Source: Sphingobacteriaceae bacterium
GTDB lineage: Bacteria; Bacteroidota; Bacteroidia; Sphingobacteriales; Sphingobacteriaceae
Assembly (NCBI GenBank): GCA_021740025.1
Contig: JAIPAN010000094.1
Span: 1-5,548, forward strand
Length of the DNA stretch: 5,548 bases
Direction of reading: 5' to 3'
In this document: piece after piece, positions 1-5,548 of the stretch
Numbering within the stretch: the stretch's first letter is position 1
How the letters are laid out: every line of letters starts with the position of its first letter
Position numbers and translations under genes: made by a program
The notes under the pieces: generated by a model
What the model saw: the letters and a program-made list of their open reading frames with translations, nothing else
The model's database searches: none
What the model was told of the DNA's origin: nothing

Positions 1-158
1 GCCACAAATTTGAAAACCCCAAACATGTTTCCATGATCGGTAATGGCCATGGCTTTCATACCGTCGGCTTCAGCTTTTTTAAATAAACGGGTAATATCTG
101 CCGCCCCATCGAGCAAAGAAAATTGGGTATGAACGTGTAGATGGGAAAAATCGGGCAT
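1..158 (-). CDS. dnaE: DNA polymerase III alpha subunit, N-terminal fragment (PHP domain)
   Basis: This is the catalytic subunit of the replicative DNA polymerase, acting in the cytoplasm at the replication fork. Only 52 codons from the start are inside the window; the gene runs off the left edge. The translation opens MPDFSHLHVHTQFSLLDG and continues to an AITDHGNMFGVF motif, the hallmark start of the bacterial DnaE PHP domain. Putative metal ligands are all present: H8 and H10 of the HxH motif, D17, and H42 of the TDH motif. The E. coli enzyme has lost several of these, so this PHP domain may be catalytically active (inference from family knowledge). The ATG at 156-158 fits the usual DnaE N-terminus. 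No Shine-Dalgarno is seen. It follows the NUDIX-type regulator by 23 bp on the same strand with no terminator between, so co-transcription is likely. Whether this is the main DnaE or a second paralogue cannot be told from the fragment. Confidence 0.93.
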   Translation of the reverse strand, partial: MPDFSHLHVHTQFSLLDGAADITRLFKKAEADGMKAMAITDHGNMFGVFKFV

Positions 159-181
159 TGTATGTAAAGGGGTTTAAAGGA

Positions 182-871
182 TTAAAACGACAATTCGTTT
201 TTAAATAATTTGGCGTATGTACGCTTATCAAACTTGTATAAATTAGCGGCTCTAAACGATACACCTTTCTGTTTTTCGCCAAGCTCTTTTAGTATGCCGT
301 AATTGAGCATTTTTTTTCTAAAATTCCGCTTATCCAATTTTTTGTTTAGCACGGCCTCGTACAAAGTTTGTAGCTGCGTAAGCGTAAATTTTTCGGGCAA
401 CAACTCAAAAGCAATAGGCTGGTAGGTAATCTTTCTTTTTATTTTAAGTAAAGCCCGTTCAAAAATAGTGCTGTGGTCAAATGCCAATTGGGGCAATTTA
501 TTTACCGGATGCCAAAAAGCATTTTTTGCAAAACTACTTATGGGCTTTAATTCTTTTTTACCATTTATACGGAGCATGGCAAAATAAGCAACGGTAATTA
601 CCCTGCCTTGCGGATGCCGATTAACGTCACCAAATGTATGAAACTGCTCCATGAAGATATCACGCAAACCAGTTAATTCATACAAAATACGCTGAGCAGC
701 AGCATCAATACTTTCATCTTGTTCTGCTATATAACCAGGCAAGGCAAAGCTGTCTTTAAAAGGTTCTTCGTTTCGCTCAATAAGCAAAACTTTCAACTCA
801 CCACGATCGAAGCCAAAAATGACACAATCGATAGAGAAAACGGACTCAAATGTTGGCAACAGGGCTTCCAA
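182..871 (-). CDS. NUDIX-domain transcriptional regulator, NrtR/AraR type
   Basis: Probable ligand-sensing DNA-binding regulator of 229 residues. The N-terminal half (about residues 10-145) is a NUDIX-fold domain: SIDCVIFGFD strand, LLIERN strand, LPGY entry to the box and a conserved GDVNRHPQGRVITVAYFA segment at 81-98. The NUDIX box (G46 to L69) is degenerate: it carries an extra residue, and the expected Arg-Glu and Glu-Glu pairs read R61-I62 and E65-L66, so hydrolase activity is doubtful. The C-terminal part (about 150-225, with FTLTQLQTLYEAVL, LDKRNFRKKML and ANLYKFD) matches the winged helix of NrtR-family regulators and of the Bacteroidetes arabinose regulator AraR. Those families bind ADP-ribose-like ligands or sugars; the ligand here is unknown. 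The only standard start is TTG at 869-871: the open frame reaches upstream to a stop at 938-940 without ATG or GTG, and the first internal Met is residue 74. It is divergent from gap and lies 23 bp upstream of dnaE. A simple NUDIX hydrolase is the less likely alternative. Confidence 0.87.
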   Translation of the reverse strand: MEALLPTFESVFSIDCVIFGFDRGELKVLLIERNEEPFKDSFALPGYIAEQDESIDAAAQRILYELTGLRDIFMEQFHTFGDVNRHPQGRVITVAYFAMLRINGKKELKPISSFAKNAFWHPVNKLPQLAFDHSTIFERALLKIKRKITYQPIAFELLPEKFTLTQLQTLYEAVLNKKLDKRNFRKKMLNYGILKELGEKQKGVSFRAANLYKFDKRTYAKLFKNELSF

Positions 872-892
872 AATAGGCGGTATGTTTTTGTA

Positions 893-900
893 TAAAGATA
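893..900 (-). promoter_or_regulatory. Possible -7 box for the NUDIX-type regulator
   Basis: On the minus strand this reads TATCTTTA, seven of eight positions if the two free positions of the Bacteroidetes TAnnTTTG consensus are counted as matches. It would place transcription initiation near 886-888, giving a very short leader of about 15-17 bases before the TTG start at 871. No good TTTG -33 box lies at the expected 19-21 bp spacing, only a T-rich run, so this is a weak call. Confidence 0.3.
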
Positions 901-926
901 GATTTATTCGTGCAGCAAGAAAAAGA

Positions 927-959
927 ATGTTGATAATTTAAGCATGAATTTTACAACAT
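927..959. promoter_or_regulatory. Imperfect 33-bp palindrome, candidate operator
   Basis: Perfect 6-bp arms, ATGTTG at 927-932 and CAACAT at 954-959, are centred on base 943, and five of the ten inner base pairs also match (11 of 16 overall). It lies in the divergent spacer between the NUDIX-type regulator and gap, just upstream of the gap -7 boxes and upstream of the weak regulator promoter, where an operator serving both genes would be expected. Arms of six bases with a flexible spacing can arise by chance in a spacer of this size, so the assignment as a regulator-binding site is inference. Confidence 0.27.
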
Positions 960-978
960 AAAAATTCGCTAAAATTAA

Positions 979-1001
979 TAACTTTGCAGTTCTTAATTTT
1001 G
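979..1001 (+). promoter_or_regulatory. Promoter -7 region of gap, two overlapping candidates
   Basis: TAACTTTG at 979-986 is a perfect match to the Bacteroidetes -7 consensus TAnnTTTG and is followed by CA, a common continuation. A second perfect match, TAATTTTG, lies at 994-1001. No clear TTTG -33 box stands 19-21 bp upstream of either. The first would start transcription near 991-993, giving a leader of about 50 bases; the second would give about 35. The leader is A-rich and lacks a Shine-Dalgarno sequence, as is usual in this phylum. Confidence 0.55.
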
Positions 1002-1029
1002 ACTATCAACGAATACAATCACCATATAA

Positions 1030-2040
<1,011 letters not shown>

Positions 2041-2056
2041 TTAGCATTAGCCTTTT

Positions 2057-2090
2057 AAAAACCCCTGCCGCTTGGCAGGGGTTTTTTTTT
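2057..2090 (+). terminator. Rho-independent terminator of gap
   Basis: A strong hairpin with arms AAAAACCCCTGCC (2057-2069) and GGCAGGGGTTTTT (2074-2086), loop GCTT, runs into an uninterrupted T tract ending at 2090. The stem starts 17 bp after the gap stop codon. The A tract on the left arm would also give a shorter T tract to transcripts from the other strand, so it may work weakly in both directions. Confidence 0.93.
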
Positions 2091-2110
2091 GGCTTAAATT
2101 TTATTGACTA

Positions 2111-2151
2111 CCTACTAAATTTTATGCGGAACAATTCCTGAAAATAGTAGG
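2111..2151. repeat. Nested inverted repeat between convergent terminators
   Basis: Outer arms CCTACTA (2111-2117) and TAGTAGG (2145-2151) pair perfectly, with two further TT:AA pairs inside, and an inner hairpin GGAA-CAA-TTCC occupies 2128-2138. It lies between the two terminators of the convergent genes. It has no T tract of its own, so it does not look like a terminator. It could be chance, a degenerate repeat, or a folded 3' end of read-through RNA; nothing in the sequence decides between these. Confidence 0.35.
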
Positions 2152-2154
2152 CAT

Positions 2155-2185
2155 AAAAAAAGCCCTCCGAAATTCGGAGGGCTTT
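2155..2185 (-). terminator. Rho-independent terminator of the TonB-dependent receptor gene
   Basis: Read on the minus strand, a GC-rich stem of AAAGCCCTCCGAA pairing with its complement (stem bases 2159-2171 with 2173-2185) is followed by a run of seven T (plus-strand A tract 2155-2161). The stem begins about 20 bp after the receptor stop codon at 2206-2208. The A/T flanks pair too, so some termination from the opposite direction is also possible. Confidence 0.93.
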
Positions 2186-2190
2186 CTCTA

Positions 2191-2204
2191 AAGACCGAGG
2201 TCTT
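2191..2204 (-). repeat. Short palindrome AAGACC-GA-GGTCTT after the receptor stop
   Basis: A perfect 6-bp inverted repeat with a 2-base centre lies immediately downstream of the receptor stop codon and before its terminator. In RNA it would fold as five base pairs closed by a four-base CUCG loop. It might stabilise the transcript's 3' end or be incidental. Confidence 0.4.
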
Positions 2205-2205
2205 A

Positions 2206-5070
2206 TTATTTTCTCATCAACTGATCGAAAGTGAAGGATACATAATACACTGCACCAACCATTGGGTTACCAAAGTTAGTTCTGTAGTATTTGTTTAAGA
2301 TGTTAGATCCACCAAATTTCATGGTTAATTTCTGAGCTGGGAAACGGAAGTTTACCTGCGCATCCATAGTACCGAAAGCATCTACTTTACCAGCAATGAA
2401 TGATGATTGCCAAGTGTATGCCCCTTGGTATCTGTACGATACACTAGCACCTATATTTTTGTACAAGTTGGCGTTAGAAACTCCAACATTGTAACGGTAC
2501 TCAGGTGTGTTAAATTCACTTTGCAAATCAGAAGCGGTTTCTTGCAATCTATCGCTAGAGAAGTTGGCGCTTAATTTGAAATCGTTTATTAAATAATCTG
2601 CACCAATACCGAAACCGTAAGCACTTACCTGATCTGGGTTATTTACCACTGTAGAGTACGATTTGCTGGATGTGGTTGGCACCGCACCGGTAGGAACTCC
2701 CGCTGCATCTTCAGCTCTTAATAAACTCAAACCAGCAATAAAATCTTTGTACTTGGTGCTGTAGCCATATACATCAACCAATAGATTTGGCAAAATTAAG
2801 CCTTTGTAACCCAATTCAACCGATTGAGATTTTTCAGGTTTTAACTCAGAACTAAAGTTATATTTAACAGGCGCACCAGCTACCACACTATTACGAGTAT
2901 AGCCTTGGCCAATACCGCTACGTAAACCTTTGGCATCTAATAAACTTGCAATTCCACCTAATAAAACAGTTGAACCTGTGTTTAAGCTGATGTATTGGTT
3001 TTGTGTAGTTGGAATACGGAAACCTGTTTGGTACGATACACGGATGTTGTTATTAGGCGCAACAGTATATACACCACTTACACGTGGCGTGAATTGGCCT
3101 TTAAAATTTTGGCTCTTATCGTAACGCGTAGCAGCCGAAATTTTCAATTTATCATCCAAGAATTTTTTACCCAATTGAATAAAACCTCCATATTCTTCAA
3201 TGTTTAATTTTTTAGTTAAATCGTCGAAAATAGTACCGTTAGATTTTAAGGTATATTGTCTGTACATACCACCAACTTGTACTTCTACTGCACCTTTAAG
3301 CGCATTGGTAAAGTTGTACATACCTTCGTATTGGTTTACAAAAGATTTATCTGCAAATTTTGCACCACCCCCTGCAGAACCAATAGTTTTAGAAGTAATA
3401 ATGTCTTTTACATAATTAAACATAGGTGTACCTGGTTGGTATCGGTTGGCATCAGCTGCTGTACGAGCTGCTGCATTGGCAGCATCAACATTACCACCAT
3501 TGGCCAAGATATTACCAGTAAAGGCGCCTAAATAAGTAGGCACCCAGGTACTTGCAGATGGGCTGTAATATTCATTTAAATAGGATGCCAAAGCCGTTGC
3601 ATTGTAAGAATCGCCCGAGTTTTCACGAGTGGTATAGGCTCTTAAATAGAAGTCGTTACCCTTAATCTCTGCTTTGTACTGAGACAATTTGAAATTTTTA
3701 ATAGAATAACGCTCAGAACCGGTATAAACCGTAGTACCCGAACCCCAGCTTGCAGCCAAACTAGCTTCTACTGTACTACTCAATTTGTAGTGAATAGAGT
3801 TTAAACTTTTAACCGATTTGGTATTGTAATCTACTAAATCACTTTCCTTATACCCCGTACGAGTAAGATTATTAGTTGGATATAAGTTTTGTGCAGCGTA
3901 GATGCCATAAACGTTGGAAGCACCCAAGGCATTTAAAGCCGGTATTGTACCAATCCATCCAACAATCTGGGCTTGGGTTGGAGCAACTCCCATTGCAGCG
4001 GTATACCCAGCTACAAATTGATTAACCGGGGTATAATAGTTTGCAGCAATTGATTTTAATGAAGGTATCAAGGTTTCATCACCATAGGTGTTTACACCAT
4101 CATAACCTGCATCGCTTGCACGTGTACCCGCTTTGGCGGTTTGGGTGGTTCTATCAAAGTTGCTGTAATCACTTGTTGACCAATCTTGCCCAGAAAGGAA
4201 TGAAGTACTGGTTTTAAAAGCAAAACGGTTGTTGGTAGTTTTAACCGCATAACGAACAGCATAATCATGCAAAGCTGCGGTGGTAGGTCTACTTGGATCG
4301 TCAAAATGGTTACCACCAGTTTTTAACTGTACGCTTAAGCCTGGGTAGGTAAAGGGATTTTTAGAGTTCATCAACATGGTACCATTTGTACCACCAGAAC
4401 CATATAATGCAGAAGAAGCACCTGGCAATAATTCCACGCTTTCTACATCTAATTCTGATAAACCAATAATGTTACCAACCGAGAAGTTCAGGCCTGGAGC
4501 TTGTGTATCCATACCGTCGGTAATTTGATTCACACGAACGTTACCGTTTGAGTTAAAACCACGGGTATTGATGGAACGGAAGGTTAACGATTGTGAGCTA
4601 CTTTCTACCCCTTTAAGATTAGCCAAAGCATCGTAAAACGAGTTGTTACCGCTCTCTTTAATAGCAGCAGCACTTACACGCTCAATAGATACTGGCGATT
4701 CCAAAATTTTCTCTGGAGTACGAGATGCAGCCACAACTACTTCTTGACCAAGAATAGATTGCGCCTCTAATTCAATGCTTAAGCTAGTAGAAGCATTACT
4801 CACAGTAGCTTCTACTGTTTTGTAGCCTAAATAAGAAACTACTACTGTAAATGGAGTGTTTTGTGTAGTAATAAAACTGAATTTACCGGAACCATTAGTA
4901 GAAGCACCAATAGTTTTACCTTTAACGGTAACAGAAACTCCCGGTAGAGCTTCTTTGCTTGATTTGTCGGTAACAGTACCACTAATGGTTACGCTTTGTG
5001 CCATTAAGGTTGAAACCGATAACAGGAGCATAATGAATGCACCTGCAAACTGTGTAAAAATTTTACGCAT
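2206..5070 (-). CDS. TonB-dependent outer-membrane receptor with carboxypeptidase-regulatory-like domain
   Basis: Outer-membrane beta-barrel importer of 954 residues, energised through TonB-ExbBD; the substrate is unknown. A signal peptide covers about 1-24, with a hydrophobic core FIMLLLSVSTL and likely cleavage at LMA|QS. Residues about 27-102 form the carboxypeptidase-regulatory-like beta-sandwich common in Bacteroidota receptors (ISGTVTDKSSKEALPGVSV, then FTVVVSYLGYKTVE). A probable TonB-box segment, EVVVAASRT, is at 110-118. The plug domain (about 120-240) has INTRGF (167-172) and VESVELLPGASSALYGSG (209-226). The remainder is barrel; FTPRVSGVYTV and RVSYQTGFRIP (about 660-687) are typical strands. 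Six residues (DQLMRK) follow the last aromatic of the closing strand, slightly unlike the usual terminal Phe. No SusD partner adjoins it: gap converges downstream and an acylase diverges upstream, so this is probably a stand-alone receptor rather than a SusC glycan porter. The ATG at 5068-5070 is chosen because it leads directly into the signal peptide. Confidence 0.93.
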   Translation of the reverse strand: MRKIFTQFAGAFIMLLLSVSTLMAQSVTISGTVTDKSSKEALPGVSVTVKGKTIGASTNGSGKFSFITTQNTPFTVVVSYLGYKTVEATVSNASTSLSIELEAQSILGQEVVVAASRTPEKILESPVSIERVSAAAIKESGNNSFYDALANLKGVESSSQSLTFRSINTRGFNSNGNVRVNQITDGMDTQAPGLNFSVGNIIGLSELDVESVELLPGASSALYGSGGTNGTMLMNSKNPFTYPGLSVQLKTGGNHFDDPSRPTTAALHDYAVRYAVKTTNNRFAFKTSTSFLSGQDWSTSDYSNFDRTTQTAKAGTRASDAGYDGVNTYGDETLIPSLKSIAANYYTPVNQFVAGYTAAMGVAPTQAQIVGWIGTIPALNALGASNVYGIYAAQNLYPTNNLTRTGYKESDLVDYNTKSVKSLNSIHYKLSSTVEASLAASWGSGTTVYTGSERYSIKNFKLSQYKAEIKGNDFYLRAYTTRENSGDSYNATALASYLNEYYSPSASTWVPTYLGAFTGNILANGGNVDAANAAARTAADANRYQPGTPMFNYVKDIITSKTIGSAGGGAKFADKSFVNQYEGMYNFTNALKGAVEVQVGGMYRQYTLKSNGTIFDDLTKKLNIEEYGGFIQLGKKFLDDKLKISAATRYDKSQNFKGQFTPRVSGVYTVAPNNNIRVSYQTGFRIPTTQNQYISLNTGSTVLLGGIASLLDAKGLRSGIGQGYTRNSVVAGAPVKYNFSSELKPEKSQSVELGYKGLILPNLLVDVYGYSTKYKDFIAGLSLLRAEDAAGVPTGAVPTTSSKSYSTVVNNPDQVSAYGFGIGADYLINDFKLSANFSSDRLQETASDLQSEFNTPEYRYNVGVSNANLYKNIGASVSYRYQGAYTWQSSFIAGKVDAFGTMDAQVNFRFPAQKLTMKFGGSNILNKYYRTNFGNPMVGAVYYVSFTFDQLMRK

Positions 5071-5119
5071 AGTGATTAATTTTAAGTTATAATTTGGTTT
5101 GATTTCTTTAAATCAAGTA

Positions 5120-5150
5120 TAAACTTAATACTAATTTTATACATAACAAA
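5120..5150 (-). promoter_or_regulatory. Probable promoter of the TonB-dependent receptor gene
   Basis: On the minus strand a TTTG -33 box (5147-5150) is followed after 19 bp by TAAGTTTA (5120-5127), which differs from the TAnnTTTG -7 consensus only in the last base. Transcription would start near 5113-5115, leaving a leader of about 43-45 bases. The leader contains a small inverted repeat, GATTT and AAATC at 5101-5114, and no Shine-Dalgarno sequence. TATACTTG at 5114-5121 is a competing -7 candidate. Confidence 0.45.
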
Positions 5151-5261
5151 TATTTTTTTATGCAATTTCATCTGCATTGTGAGCAGAATTTGATATTATT
5201 AATTCACAAAAAGCGATTTAGAGAGTCTTACACAGAAAAAAATGATTAGCTAAAAATTACT

Positions 5262-5269
5262 TACTTTTA
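5262..5269 (+). promoter_or_regulatory. Possible -7 box for the penicillin acylase family gene
   Basis: TACTTTTA matches TAnnTTTG except for the last base and lies about 40 bp before the ATG at 5310. No convincing -33 TTTG is found at the right distance upstream. A weak call, made mainly because of its position. Confidence 0.27.
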
Positions 5270-5309
5270 ATCTATCAAATACAAATACACTTAAAACGAG
5301 CCAATACGT

Positions 5310-5548
5310 ATGAAGATGTTCAAATTTCTATTTACTGCAGTACTTGCCATTGCACTTACATGGAGTTTAAACCACAAATGGGGAGCGGTACCGCCCTTAG
5401 GAAAATTCCTTGATCCTTTTCAAGGATTTTGGAAAAACGCCGAATCCAAAAATACAGCTACCGAAAACACCCTCTCTTTAGCCGGTCTTAAGGGAGAAGT
5501 AACTGTACAATTCGATGATCAACGCATACCGCATATTTTTGCAGAAAA
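5310..5548 (+). CDS. Penicillin acylase family protein (peptidase S45), N-terminal fragment
   Basis: The first 79 codons of a gene running off the right edge. Residues 4-20 (FKFLFTAVLAIALTWSL) form a hydrophobic signal or membrane anchor. Next comes WGAVPPLGKFLDPFQGFW (24-41), a segment I associate with Bacteroidota S45 proteins, and then VTVQFDDQRIPHIFAE near the edge, which matches the start of the penicillin amidase alpha chain (V-x-V-x-x-D-x-x-x-x-PHI-x-A). Members are Ntn-hydrolases that self-cleave into two chains and hydrolyse amide bonds, including those of acyl-homoserine lactones and beta-lactam side chains; the actual substrate here is unknown. The catalytic serine lies beyond the window. 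ATG 5310 starts directly before the signal segment; a second ATG two codons on (5316) is an alternative. The gene is divergent from the TonB-dependent receptor across 239 bp of AT-rich DNA. Attribution rests on N-terminal motifs only. Confidence 0.8.
   Translation, partial: MKMFKFLFTAVLAIALTWSLNHKWGAVPPLGKFLDPFQGFWKNAESKNTATENTLSLAGLKGEVTVQFDDQRIPHIFAE

Noticed and set aside
79..282. A 67-codon minus-strand frame spanning the dnaE start and the 3' end of the regulator gene
   Set aside because: It overlaps two genes in other frames that have clear family matches, and its own translation is low-information with no recognisable motif.
2930..3531. Several small plus-strand frames inside the receptor gene, some cysteine-rich
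   Set aside because: They overlap one another and are antisense to well-conserved barrel coding sequence; the cysteines come from reversed Ala, Thr and Gly codons. The frames at 4092-4316 and 4856-5092 are likewise shadows.
2206..5070. The receptor as a SusC-type glycan importer
   Set aside because: No susD gene adjoins it on either side: gap lies downstream on the opposite strand and an acylase gene lies upstream and divergent. The general TonB-dependent receptor label is safer.
5101..5114. GATTT...AAATC hairpin in the receptor leader, considered as a riboswitch or attenuator element
   Set aside because: Only five weak AT-rich base pairs, and the roughly 45-base leader is too short for a known riboswitch aptamer.
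5177..5209. TTGTGA...TCACAA inverted repeat in the receptor-acylase spacer, resembling CRP half-sites
   Set aside because: The arms are 21 bp apart instead of the 6 bp of a CRP site and the interior scarcely pairs. Six-base arms at free spacing are expected by chance in a 239-bp AT-rich spacer.

Overview
This window looks like ordinary chromosomal DNA from a Bacteroidota bacterium, most likely of the Sphingobacteriaceae (Pedobacter-like) type. The placement rests on an outer-membrane receptor with a carboxypeptidase-regulatory-like domain in front of the plug, promoter -7 boxes of the TAnnTTTG kind, A-rich leaders without Shine-Dalgarno sequences, moderately AT-rich DNA and the overall protein character. 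The genus is an inference.

Layout. At the left edge, on the minus strand, lie the first 52 codons of dnaE (DNA polymerase III alpha subunit, PHP domain). Immediately upstream of it, 23 bp away and on the same strand, is a NrtR/AraR-type regulator: a NUDIX-like sensor domain with a degenerate NUDIX box plus a C-terminal winged helix, apparently starting at TTG. A 170-bp divergent spacer (872-1041) separates it from gap on the plus strand, which encodes a complete glycolytic NAD-type glyceraldehyde-3-phosphate dehydrogenase. The spacer holds two overlapping good -7 boxes for gap and an imperfect 33-bp palindrome that could be an operator.

gap converges with a large minus-strand gene. The 165 bp between them (2041-2205) is almost all hairpin: a strong terminator for gap, a nested inverted repeat, a strong terminator for the opposing gene and a short palindrome next to its stop codon. 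The minus-strand gene (2206-5070) encodes a 954-residue TonB-dependent outer-membrane receptor of unknown substrate, without a SusD partner next to it. After a 239-bp divergent AT-rich spacer (5071-5309), the right edge holds the first 79 codons of a plus-strand penicillin acylase family (peptidase S45) protein with an N-terminal signal/anchor.

How the genes relate. The pairing most likely to mean something is the NUDIX-type regulator divergent from gap: regulators of this family sense NAD-related or sugar-related ligands and often control adjacent genes, so it may control gap, itself and, by read-through, dnaE. The receptor and the acylase share a divergent promoter region, but nothing in the sequence proves a shared role. 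No mobile element, RNA gene or CRISPR array is visible, and no gene-free stretch exceeds 300 bases. I found no convincing new multi-gene system here; the points worth following up are regulatory and structural.
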